Positions 1 through 6,482 are shown, counted from the stretch's first letter. The stretch is DNA of 12,132 bases from Clostridiales bacterium (GCA_019420065.1 JAHZHX010000049.1:1-12132), one strand, 5' to 3'. The notes: generated by a model from the sequence alone, not told the origin. Numbers and translations are program-made.

Positions 1-330
1 TTAAACCCTTGACCGTCTGGATTTTTGCCGTTGCCATTTCGCCGCCGAAAACGGCAAAACCGTCTGCACTACTGCGGCGGTAGTCGTTAGGTTTTGCGGT
101 GGCTCTGCCCCCGCACCCCCGACCTCTCCCAAAGAACAGAATGGAGTGTTACGCAATAGGGCTTGAAAAGGCTTGACTTTTAAGGCATTGCAGACGCGGA
201 AATCCACAGGGTAAGAGTTTTATACTACCTGCCCACGAAAACGGCTTCTAACCGTCCACAGGCGCGTTTTGCGCCCCTTTTTCTGCCCCTGTTCCCCACT
301 ATGCCGAAAAGTTTTCCGCCAATAATTCAA
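1..330. mobile_element. Putative edge of an integrative/conjugative element, no clear gene
   Basis: No gene can be supported in this stretch. A 68-codon minus-strand frame (1-207, GTG start) exists but its residues look like read-through of low-complexity DNA (GGAGAEP-type run) rather than a protein fold. The sequence is unlike the genes that follow: C-runs, a tandem GGCTTGA(n3)GGCTTGA near 161-178, and short hairpins. Its style resembles the non-coding ends of conjugative elements of Firmicutes (Tn1549-like), but this is from memory and not proven. The reason to call it foreign is that the next gene begins abruptly in the middle of a permease family. No terminal repeat or integrase is visible, so the element's exact end is set only by the permease frame (about 300-350). 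Confidence 0.4.
261..283 (+). terminator. Possible rho-independent terminator at the element edge
   Basis: A 5-bp GC stem (GGCGC / GCGCC, 261-265 and 271-275) with a GTTTT loop is followed by CC and five T (278-282). It would stop plus-strand transcription just before the truncated permease. The stem is short, so the call is tentative. Confidence 0.35.
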
Positions 331-338
331 AAAAGCAC

Positions 339-854
339 TTGATAAAACGCTTCATGGCTGGCGTGCTGGTGCGCGTATTCTTTCGGGATCGGCCGTTTTT
401 CAACTTTTCGGGCTTTCGGGCACGGCAAAGCCGCGACACGGATCCCAACCTCCTCCTGCGCTTTATCAAAAATGCGGGGCGCAATCTCAGGGCCACCGCG
501 CCCTGGTTCGCTGCGGGCGTCGCGCTCACGGCGCTGTATCAGCGCTATGTGCCCGGCGAGCTGGCGGCGCGTCTTTTCGGCAAAAACGAAGGCTTTGGCG
601 TGCTGATGGCGGCGACCATCGGCGTGCCCATGTATATGTGCGGCGGCGGCACCATTCCGCTGCTGCTGGACTGGCTGATGAACGGCATGAGCATGGGCAG
701 CGCGGCGGCTTTTATGCTGACCGGCCCGGCCACCAAGCTGACCAACCTGGGCGCGATAAAAATTGTCCTGGGGGTAAAGCACTTCCTGCTTTATATCCTG
801 TATGTGACGGCCTTTGCGCTGGCGACGGGAGCGGTGATTGACCTGCTTTTGTAA
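339..854 (+). pseudogene. ArsP_1/YraQ-family permease, 5'-truncated
   Basis: This is the C-terminal half of a multi-pass permease of the ArsP_1 family (PF03773; members linked to efflux of arsenicals or metals, true substrate unknown). The match rests on the family's signature block around residues 90-150: GVPMYMCGGGTIP, then FMLTGPATKLTNLGAIKIVLG, then a last membrane helix ending in DLLL. About 171 codons remain where the family usually has about 300 or more, and the first four or so membrane helices are missing. Upstream the frame stays open only to a stop at 249-251 and the predicted residues there do not look like permease. The nominal TTG at 339 has no ribosome site, so it is unlikely to be a genuine start. 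The break coincides with foreign-looking DNA to the left, which fits disruption by insertion. A hairpin terminator follows the stop. Confidence 0.8.
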
Positions 855-882
855 AACGCAGGCAAACGAAAAGAAGCCCCTT

Positions 883-917
883 GGGGCACCCTACATAAAG
901 AAGGATGCCCCATTTTT
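883..917 (+). terminator. Terminator after the permease, possibly bidirectional
   Basis: A 10-bp stem with one mismatch (GGGGCACCCT 883-892 with AGGATGCCCC 902-911) and a 9-nt loop is followed by ATTTTTATA. A competing perfect palindrome GCCCCTTGGGGC lies at 876-887. On the minus strand the hairpin could also stop transcripts coming out of the restriction-modification cassette. Confidence 0.65.
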
Positions 918-1005
918 ATATGGATTTCGGTATCAAAATCCGATGCTCGCTGTTTTGATGGACATAAATGCTACTCATTTCCTCAATTAATATAGAGTTC
1001 AATTT

Positions 1006-1862
1006 TTAACCTGTAATTTTAATTTTCAATCTATTAGCTTCAATCAGTTTCGGTTCAAGAATACGAATCAAATCTTGTAGCTCAACCTTGCTTTCTGCAT
1101 TCAGCCCGAGACAATTTGCAATGCCCTCAGAGTCAGTACTGACTCGTGCATGAAGAGACAGTTGAAGTTGCTGTTCTTTCTCTTCAAAATTGTATGAATG
1201 AATATGAACTGGGTCTCCGAGTCTGACACCTTCAATTCCCTCAAAGTTGAAATCGCTTTTCATATGCTCATACAGCGGCTTCTGAATTATCAGTACTAAG
1301 TGCTTGTTCAAATGCTCAAATGCTCAAATGTTTCGCTTTTGTGATGCATCTGAATGAGAATAGTTTTTAATGTCATCTTCCAGTTCATTCCGAACGGTTT
1401 CTTATTGTTTAAGTCAACGGGATCAACAGCAATCCCCTTTTCATTCAAGAATTTCTGACGTTCAGGCCACACAGTTCCAGTTGTGTCCATTGTCTGTAAC
1501 TCGATTCCAATAAAGTCTTTAACTTTTTTATTTTTAGCCGAAACCAAGAAATAATCAACATGCCCACCTGGAATCTGTACTTCTGGAATAAGATATAACT
1601 CGTTACCAGGTTCATGCATGGTCAGTAAATGCAAGCAGTCAATAAAAATCTGATTGTGCTCCAGCAATCTAAACGGACAAATAATTACATCTTGATTCTG
1701 ATATTTGACCGAGCATGTACCTATTTTTACATCTGGATCTGACTTTCGCATTTTTATACAAATGCGTTGTGTATACGGACAGGTCTGTGTACTCATTGCT
1801 GCTTCAAAATTTAATGAATCGTCATTACAATTCAGTCCGAAAAACTCACTTATTTTACTCAT
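1006..1862 (-). pseudogene. NotI-family restriction endonuclease, frame broken at an 8-bp tandem repeat
   Basis: A type II restriction endonuclease of the NotI family (PF12183), which would cut DNA left unmethylated by the adjacent methyltransferase. The first frame (1308-1862, 184 codons) carries four cysteines at residues 28, 35, 50 and 62, like the Cys4 iron site of NotI, and then GGHVDYFL (D103) and GIELQ (E121, Q123). These match the NotI active-site pattern D...E-x-Q, a PD-(D/E)xK variant. The frame stops with TGA inside three copies of CATTTGAG (third copy CATTTGAA) at 1307-1330. The remainder (1006-1311, 101 codons, ending TAA) is in another frame and has only a TTG inside the repeat as start. 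Removing one 8-bp unit joins them as ...ETFEHL-NKHLVLIIQ..., a 282-residue protein. The start ATG overlaps the methyltransferase stop (ATGA). As read, the protein lacks its C-terminal third and is probably inactive. Confidence 0.85.
1307..1330. repeat. Three tandem 8-bp units inside the endonuclease gene
   Basis: On the plus strand the units are TTCAAATG (1307-1314), CTCAAATG (1315-1322) and CTCAAATG (1323-1330). The unit is not a multiple of three, so gain or loss of one copy shifts the reading frame. Two copies give an in-frame gene, the three seen here do not, and five would again be in frame. This is the form expected of slipped-strand mutation. Confidence 0.9.
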
Positions 1863-2938
1863 AATACTTTCTCCAGTTCTCCATTATTAAGGCAACCGAA
1901 CTCAAAACATCTACTTTCTGCAAGTTCAAGATATTCTTTTGACATATCAATGCCTATAGATTTTCGGTTGAGCTGAGCTGCAACATAGCTGGTTGTGCCA
2001 GTTCCTACAAACGGATCTAAAACAATGCCGTTAGACGGACAAGTTAAAATGATAGGCGTCTTCACTAAATCTTCCGGGAACGGTGCAAAATGTAGTTTTC
2101 TTCCTTGCGTATCTTCGGGGATTATTTGCCACACATCCGAGATCATGCTACCGTTGGGATTATAGAATAAGAAATAGAATCCTTTTTCTTGAAGTTCTTT
2201 AGCTCTCCCACTCAAATTTGTGGTGTCTCCATTAGTTACACGCTGGTTAGCTCCTTTGATGACCATTCTAAAGTCAGCAAGTTCTCCTTTTTTAATGCAC
2301 TCAAGCACATTGTCTAACGCTTTATATGCATTTTGACGTTGTTCTTCTGTAAGTTCTGTGCTTAGCTCGATTTTACGTTTGTACCGAACGCCACTTACAC
2401 CTGTTGCGCTAACAACGGCGCCATTCTCAACACGTGCACTTCGAGGTTTTCTTCTTACAGCATCAGAATCATAATAATACCCGGACTTCTTCTTCACAAA
2501 GTGAAACATAGGCTCATATTCACATCCCAAGCTATCCTTTGACTGCGACATGGCACCTTTCATTTTATCCCAAACAACAGTATTTCGAAGGATCCATTTC
2601 TGGTCATCTTGCATTTTTATAGCCACCCGATGAGGAATGTTTAATAATTGCTTATTCTGATAGCTATCTCCAATATTCAGCCAAAATGAGCCTGTAGGTT
2701 TAAGAACACGATAAATTTCCTTCACAATGGCAAGTAAATTGTCGATATACTCCGTGTATGTTGGCTCTAAACCTATGCCACCCCCCGAATACTGACGTTT
2801 CATATAATATGGTGGACTCGTTACTACGCAATCAATACAACTATCTGGCAATTGAGAGAGTACTCTCAAAGCATCCCCTTGGATAAAACACGGCTCTGTC
2901 AATGTCGGGTTATTTATATAATCATTAACGGTTATCAT
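1859..2938 (-). CDS. Beta-class site-specific DNA methyltransferase (probably N4-cytosine) of a type II R-M system
   Basis: A 359-residue S-adenosylmethionine-dependent DNA methyltransferase protecting the host from the NotI-like endonuclease. The catalytic motif IV comes first (TSPPYY, residues 40-45) and the SAM-binding motif I comes late (DPFVGTGTT, 308-316). FAPFPEDLV (285-293) acts as motif X and IGIDMSKEY (328-336) holds the acidic SAM-ribose position. This order defines the beta class. SPPY rather than DPPY favours N4-cytosine over N6-adenine, which is an inference. All motifs are intact and the length is normal, so the enzyme should be active. The start overlaps the end of the regulator gene by 14 bases, and the stop overlaps the endonuclease start by ATGA, so the three genes form one transcript. 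Base composition is much richer in AT than the host genes. Recognition sequence unknown. Confidence 0.92.
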   Translation of the reverse strand: MITVNDYINNPTLTEPCFIQGDALRVLSQLPDSCIDCVVTSPPYYMKRQYSGGGIGLEPTYTEYIDNLLAIVKEIYRVLKPTGSFWLNIGDSYQNKQLLNIPHRVAIKMQDDQKWILRNTVVWDKMKGAMSQSKDSLGCEYEPMFHFVKKKSGYYYDSDAVRRKPRSARVENGAVVSATGVSGVRYKRKIELSTELTEEQRQNAYKALDNVLECIKKGELADFRMVIKGANQRVTNGDTTNLSGRAKELQEKGFYFLFYNPNGSMISDVWQIIPEDTQGRKLHFAPFPEDLVKTPIILTCPSNGIVLDPFVGTGTTSYVAAQLNRKSIGIDMSKEYLELAESRCFEFGCLNNGELEKVL

Positions 2939-3143
2939 TCATATTCTCCTGAAATTCCAAAATATCATCAACACTGCATTCCATAGCACAGCACAATTTT
3001 TCAATACTTTCTAATGATACATATTCATTCTTTTTTAGCCTTGTTAATATATTTGCGCTAAACCCTGCCTTAGCAATTAGTTGTGCATTGGTAATATGCC
3101 GATCAATCATCAAATGAAACAATTTTTCATAGCAAACTGCCAT
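2925..3143 (-). CDS. XRE/Cro-type helix-turn-helix regulator of the R-M cassette
   Basis: A 72-residue DNA-binding protein of the Cro/CI type, close in style to the HTH_26 domain (PF13443). The helix-turn-helix lies at about residues 19-40 (TNAQLIAKAGFSANILTRLK), followed by SLESIEKLCCAMECSVDDILEF, the usual helix after the recognition helix. First gene of the cassette, with a good ribosome site (GGAGGG five bases before the ATG) and a strong promoter. By position it resembles the controller (C) proteins that time expression of modification and restriction. It most likely binds the palindromes at 3180-3195 and 3204-3215. Whether it activates or represses cannot be read from the sequence. Confidence 0.85.
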   Translation of the reverse strand: MAVCYEKLFHLMIDRHITNAQLIAKAGFSANILTRLKKNEYVSLESIEKLCCAMECSVDDILEFQENMNDNR

Positions 3144-3174
3144 ATTGTCCCTCCAGCCAAATTTCTTAATTTAT

Positions 3175-3203
3175 ATTATATCACGAAAATGTGATTTTTT
3201 CAA
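3175..3203 (-). promoter_or_regulatory. Sigma-70 promoter of the R-M operon
   Basis: On the minus strand TTGAAA (3198-3203), a 17-base spacer and a perfect TATAAT (3175-3180) lie about 30 bases upstream of the regulator start. It is the only clear promoter for the three-gene cassette. Confidence 0.8.
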
Positions 3204-3215
3204 CATTTTAAAATG
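3180..3215. promoter_or_regulatory. Two candidate operator palindromes for the R-M regulator
   Basis: ATCAC(n6)GTGAT (3180-3195) sits inside the spacer between -35 and -10. A perfect 12-bp palindrome CATTTTAAAATG (3204-3215) touches the upstream edge of the -35 box. This placement fits autoregulation by the adjacent XRE protein. Confidence 0.5.
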
Positions 3216-3263
3216 GTGTCTATACAGCTTTTCAGGGAACAACTACTGATTTATCTTTCGGCA

Positions 3264-3302
3264 ACATAAAGGGAGAGGCTATTTCCTTATGCAGCCTCTC
3301 CC
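3264..3302 (-). terminator. Terminator of the DUF3783-GNAT operon
   Basis: A perfect 10-bp stem (GGGAGAGGCT 3271-3280 with AGCCTCTCCC 3293-3302) lies 25 bases past the acetyltransferase stop. On the minus strand it is followed by TTTATGTT, a weak T-tract. It also separates the host operon from the AT-rich R-M cassette. Confidence 0.65.
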
Positions 3303-3327
3303 TTAGGGTTTCCTCTTTATTTGAATG

Positions 3328-3849
3328 TTACAGCACGATCCAGTAGCGTTCCAGATCGACGTTTTCCTCCGGGATATGCACCGTGCTTTCGTACACGCCG
3401 CCGCAGGACAGAATCGTCCGGCGGCTGCCCTCGTTTTCCACCAGGCAGGAAACAAGCATCTTTTCAAGCCCGATCTTCCGGCAGAAGGGCAGCGCCGCTT
3501 GCAGCATCCCCTTGGCATAGCCCTTGCGCCGCTCGTCCGGACGCACCGAATAGCCGATGTTCCCGGCATACTTTTCCAGATATTCGTTAAAATAGTGGCG
3601 CACCTGGAGCATGCCCACCAGGCGCCGGTCCTCCTCGCGCACATAAATAAACTGCGTGGCCTGCACCTTGCCCGCGGGCACCGTTTTGGGATCGCGATAG
3701 CTTTCGCAAATCCTGAGCCATTCCAGCGGATCTTCTATGCGGCGCAGCGGCCCCATGCCGTCCATTGAATCCCCCGCGTCCAGAAAAGCCTGACGGTACG
3801 CGCGGATTTCCTCCGCATATTCCGCGGTAGGCATAATCAGCTTCATCAT
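3328..3849 (-). CDS. GNAT-family N-acetyltransferase
   Basis: A 173-residue acetyltransferase that would move an acetyl group from acetyl-CoA to an unknown amine. The acetyl-CoA binding motif A is plain: IGYSVRPDERRKGYAKGML at about residues 92-110, containing R-x-x-R/K-G-Y/A. It is followed by the helix-strand AALPFCRKIGLEKMLVSCL and ENEGSRRTILSCGG, typical of the fold's second half. The start is set at the first ATG of ATGATG because AAGGAG lies seven bases before it; an open frame runs 13 codons further but has no ribosome site. That ATG overlaps the TGA of the upstream DUF3783 gene (ATGA), so the two are translationally coupled. The substrate cannot be told. Confidence 0.88.
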   Translation of the reverse strand: MMKLIMPTAEYAEEIRAYRQAFLDAGDSMDGMGPLRRIEDPLEWLRICESYRDPKTVPAGKVQATQFIYVREEDRRLVGMLQVRHYFNEYLEKYAGNIGYSVRPDERRKGYAKGMLQAALPFCRKIGLEKMLVSCLVENEGSRRTILSCGGVYESTVHIPEENVDLERYWIVL

Positions 3850-4220
3850 GGTTTCTCCTTTCCGGCATAGAAGGCGGCCGCCTCGCATACCAGCTCCTTT
3901 TGCAGATGGGCGCAGTTCCAGACGCGGTTATGGGGCGTGAGCGCCGCGCGCAGCCGCACGGGCGCCAGCCCCGTCTGCCGCAGGGCGGCCAGCAGGCTGC
4001 TTAGCTTCGCGTCCGGGAAGAAAGCAAACACCATCATTTCCTCCGTCACGGGAGCGGGCGGCGCGTTTTTGACTGCCTCCAGCCCGCACAGCGCCGCCAG
4101 CGTCTCGCCGGTCTGCGCCGCGCTCACCGACTTGACCTGCACGCCCTGCGCCATGGCGGCAAAGGCAAAGCGCAGCGCGCGCGATTCCTCCATATGGATC
4201 AAAAGCAGCAGCGGCTGCAT
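3846..4220 (-). CDS. DUF3783-domain protein
   Basis: A 124-residue cytoplasmic protein of unknown function. Residues about 65-110 match the DUF3783 family (PF12646) pattern: MMVFAFFPDAKLSSLLAALR followed by VRLRAALTPHNRVW, ending in a KEL helix. The start at 4220 is chosen because GGGGGG lies seven to eight bases upstream and the protein begins MQPLLLLIHM; a longer frame to 4274 would run over the promoter. It is first in the operon with the GNAT gene, and shares four bases with it. Function is not inferred beyond a possible link with that acetyltransferase. Confidence 0.8.
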   Translation of the reverse strand: MQPLLLLIHMEESRALRFAFAAMAQGVQVKSVSAAQTGETLAALCGLEAVKNAPPAPVTEEMMVFAFFPDAKLSSLLAALRQTGLAPVRLRAALTPHNRVWNCAHLQKELVCEAAAFYAGKEKP

Positions 4221-4252
4221 GCCGCGTCCCCCCTTTCGGGAAAATTTTGTCC

Positions 4253-4281
4253 AGTATAGCGTGCGCGCGGGCAAAAGTCAA
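4253..4281 (-). promoter_or_regulatory. Sigma-70 promoter of the DUF3783-GNAT operon
   Basis: Minus strand TTGACT (4276-4281), 17-base spacer, TATACT (4253-4258). Transcription would start about 27 bases before the DUF3783 ATG. Confidence 0.75.
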
Positions 4282-4300
4282 GCCGGCTCGGCGCAAATAC

Positions 4301-4348
4301 AAAAAAAGAACGGGCATAAAGCCCAATACCGCCGGAAGAAAATCCGGC
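4301..4348 (-). terminator. Possible terminator of an upstream minus-strand transcript
   Basis: On the minus strand a stem GCCGGA/TCCGGC (4331-4348) is followed by a GGGC/GCCC hairpin (4312-4324) and then seven T within the next eleven bases (4301-4307). The stems are short. It lies between a protein-like relic frame and the next operon's promoter, which suggests something upstream is or was transcribed. Confidence 0.4.
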
Positions 4349-4660
4349 AGCTTAGCCTGACAAAAAAAGCTCAAGCAAACTTGACGGGATACAATGAAGG
4401 GATGCAGAAACCGCGCCCTCAATGCTGTATTGTATGCTCTGCGCTGTCCTGCTGTAGAGAAGCGCAGGTTTCGGGCGACAATTCAAGGATTGCCCACTCT
4501 GAGCCGCTAAAGGGGCGCTGCTCCCTGCCAGTTACAATACTCCTTTTTGGCTGACGACTTCGCCTTGCCTCATCTGTCACCGACAGTGTTTCGGCTTTGT
4601 CATCTTCGTCTCCTGTTCGCATGTTCGCTGTTCCATTTTTTTAGTCGTGGCGATTTTGCT
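4349..4660 (-). other. Intergenic stretch with a 67-codon protein-like frame (relic?)
   Basis: No gene is firmly supported. One minus-strand frame (4419-4622, ATG start) reads like protein in its second half: RPFSGSEWAILELSPETC then a short helix-like end. Its start has no convincing ribosome site and I do not recognise a family. Base composition is less GC-rich than neighbouring genes and a terminator-like structure follows. It may be a decayed accessory gene or mobile-element fragment, or a chance frame. Confidence 0.3.
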
Positions 4661-4700
4661 GAAAAGCAAAAGGAGACTGTCTCGTTCAGAAACAGTCTCC
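4661..4700 (-). terminator. Terminator of the surface-protein gene
   Basis: A 9-bp perfect stem (GGAGACTGT 4672-4680 with ACAGTCTCC 4692-4700) lies 17 bases after the stop. On the minus strand it is followed by TTTTGCTTTTC, a good T-rich tail. Confidence 0.8.
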
Positions 4701-4716
4701 CTTGGGGTTCGCTGCC

Positions 4717-6228
4717 TTATCGATTTGCCTTTCTTTTGCTGGCGGTAAGCGCTGTGCCGAGCAGACCGGCTGCCGAGACGAACAGCAGCGCGATCCACAG
4801 CGCGATATGGCTGCCGTCGCCGGTGGGCGGCAGGTCGGGCCCCGGCGCGATTGGATCGGTGGGCTTTGCGGTCTCTTTTTTCTCCAAGGCCCGGATGGCG
4901 TCTTCGATACGCTGAGCCATCGCGTCCACCTCGTCCTGCTCCAGCATGCTCTTTTCCGGAACAACGGCGGCCAGGGCCGCGCTCACCTTGGAAAAGTCTT
5001 TGTAATCGTCCTTGTTGAGAGCCGTCGCTTTCTTGACGGCAGCGTCTACCGCGGAATAATCTGCGGAAATATTTCTTTCGTCCCAACGGAAGGTGGGGTG
5101 CTTGATCCCCTCGACCCACTCTACGCCCGCGCCGGCATGCGCCTTCAAACCGGACAGAACGTTCGCGGCCAGAAAATCGCGAACCGCAGTGCCCGCCGAG
5201 GTATCGTTGAGCGCGTTGGAGACGTTGGAGGGGTATTTGTCGTCGTCATACCAGAAGCAGTTTTTCGCGTCGGTATCCACGACGTAACCGAGCCAGCAGG
5301 TATTTTCCTGGCCGTCGTCGCCCAGCGCGTTGGTGGCGACAAGGCAGTTGCTCATATCCACATTTTCGCCGTAGCCGATGATGCCGCCGACGGGGGCCTG
5401 AATGGAGTTGACGACGATTTTACCGTCAAACCAGCAATCGCTGATGCTCAGCTTGCCGGTCCATGAGGCGCTGACGATACCGCCCAGCGAATCCCAGTAA
5501 TCCTGAGGATCGACGCCTTCTTCTTTGTAGTACCCGCCGTCATAATTGCCCGTAATGACGGCCGAGGAGTAGCACTGGCTGATGGTGTTGTTCCCATTGA
5601 GGAAGCCCGCCATACCGCTGAGGAATTTTTCTATATAGGACCCGCCCGTAATGGAGCCGGTCGTATAGCAGTTCTTGAGCGTGGAGTTGGTCATCCAGTC
5701 CACCAGGATTCCCTTGCCATAGGTGGAAGTGTCGGTCTTGGGGATGACGATATCGGCGTTCTCAATGCCGAGATTTTGGATGGTCGCGCCAAAAATGCTG
5801 CCGAACAGGCCGTTGCGGTACAGGTTGCGCTCCTTGACGTTGACTTTGCCTTTCTCAATGCCCTCGTGGGAATACAGGTTATAAATCACATGATTCTGGC
5901 CGTCAAATACGCCCTGGAATGAGCCAAACGCCATGTTGGCGCTATTGCCGATCGAGATCCATTCATGCCCTGACAGATCCAGATCCGCGTCCAGGTAGAC
6001 GGTCTGATCCTTGAAGTAGGTCGTCTGGTCGAGAATCAGCCGGGCCATGCCGGCAAGCTGCTCGGCCGTCGTGATATGAAATTCCTTTTTGCTTTCGTCG
6101 TACCATGCGGTATCGGCGGTGCCATCCCACGCGTCGCGCGCGCCCGCGGCAAATACCGTCGCGGGAGCGAGCGCCAGCACAAGCGCCAGCGCCAGCAGCA
6201 AGCAGAGTGTCCGTTGCTTCTTTTCCAT
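4717..6228 (-). CDS. Secreted, sortase-type surface protein with GLUG-like repeats
   Basis: A 503-residue exported protein. Residues 1-~28 are a signal peptide (KK, then a Leu/Ala core, APATVFAA). Residues ~35-300 have the layout of GLUG-repeat beta-solenoid proteins: an opening TAEQLAGMARLI, then YLDADLDLSG and FQGVFDGQNHVIYNL, then repeated turns such as NGLFGSIFGATIQNLG, AGFLNGNNTISQCYSS, GGIVSASWTGKLSISDCWF and GGIIGYGENVDMSNC. Residues ~386-449 are a charged helical segment like a FIVAR module. The end is a wall-sorting signal: LPPTGD (466-471), a hydrophobic helix and SKRKANR. LPPTGD is a variant of LPxTG. The start at 6228 rather than 6237 is chosen because AAAAGG lies eight bases before it. 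It sits alone, with its own promoter, long leader and terminator. Role is probably adhesion or surface display; the ligand is unknown and no sortase lies in the window. Confidence 0.85.
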   Translation of the reverse strand: MEKKQRTLCLLLALALVLALAPATVFAAGARDAWDGTADTAWYDESKKEFHITTAEQLAGMARLILDQTTYFKDQTVYLDADLDLSGHEWISIGNSANMAFGSFQGVFDGQNHVIYNLYSHEGIEKGKVNVKERNLYRNGLFGSIFGATIQNLGIENADIVIPKTDTSTYGKGILVDWMTNSTLKNCYTTGSITGGSYIEKFLSGMAGFLNGNNTISQCYSSAVITGNYDGGYYKEEGVDPQDYWDSLGGIVSASWTGKLSISDCWFDGKIVVNSIQAPVGGIIGYGENVDMSNCLVATNALGDDGQENTCWLGYVVDTDAKNCFWYDDDKYPSNVSNALNDTSAGTAVRDFLAANVLSGLKAHAGAGVEWVEGIKHPTFRWDERNISADYSAVDAAVKKATALNKDDYKDFSKVSAALAAVVPEKSMLEQDEVDAMAQRIEDAIRALEKKETAKPTDPIAPGPDLPPTGDGSHIALWIALLFVSAAGLLGTALTASKRKANR

Positions 6229-6332
6229 GCCAAACATCCTTTTCTGGTAATTATTCTATGAGTACGCAAAAAGAAGCGTTCCGTTCGTGAAAAAACGAGC
6301 AGGCCGCGCCGGAGCCGCTATGCAATTTGGTA

Positions 6333-6404
6333 CTTGACAGAGAAAACAGGCGAAGTTATACTTGCTTGCCCGATTCATGATCGCTTCCGCCATTTTTTGT
6401 CAAG
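6333..6404. repeat. Long imperfect inverted repeat in the surface-protein leader
   Basis: CTTGACA (6333-6339) and TGTCAAG (6398-6404) are exact inverted copies. The similarity continues inward with small gaps (AAAAcaGGCG-AAG against AAAAatGGCGGAAG). As RNA on the minus strand this is a large stem-loop with a further small CGAU/AUCG hairpin in the loop. Each arm contains a TTGACA, so the two -35-like boxes face each other. Confidence 0.6.
6334..6362 (+). promoter_or_regulatory. Near-consensus plus-strand promoter with no gene behind it
   Basis: TTGACA (6334-6339), 17-base spacer, TATACT (6357-6362). It points away from the surface-protein gene and against the end of glgD, so a transcript would be antisense to the leader and to glgD. 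No plus-strand gene with a ribosome site follows. Confidence 0.5.
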
Positions 6405-6435
6405 CTCCCTTCCGTGCATTCCCATATTCTGGATC

Positions 6436-6464
6436 ATTGTAGCATAGATCTGGTTGCATTTCAA
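6436..6464 (-). promoter_or_regulatory. Promoter of the surface-protein gene
   Basis: Minus strand TTGAAA (6459-6464), 17-base spacer, TACAAT (6436-6441). Transcription from here gives a leader of about 200 bases before the start at 6228. Confidence 0.65.
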
Positions 6465-6482
6465 CGCATTTTGTAAATTTTT

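Noticed and set aside
1..207. 68-residue minus-strand gene at the left edge
   Set aside because: No domain, GTG start without ribosome site, and residue composition typical of translated non-coding element DNA.
922..941. GGATTT/AAATCC inverted repeat after the permease
   Set aside because: Only six base pairs and no T-tract on either side; not convincing as a terminator or operator.
1006..1311. A separate 101-residue gene downstream of the endonuclease
   Set aside because: Its only start is a TTG inside the 8-bp repeat with no ribosome site, and removing one repeat unit fuses it in frame with the endonuclease; treated as the broken gene's 3' part.
4702..5466. 254-codon plus-strand open frame opposite the surface-protein gene
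   Set aside because: The opposite strand encodes a protein with signal peptide, repeats and sorting signal; this frame has no recognisable features or ribosome site.
6398..6403. Minus-strand TTGACA as a second promoter of the surface-protein gene
   Set aside because: In the present orientation no acceptable -10 box lies 16-18 bases downstream (TCATGA at 17), so it is not called as a promoter.
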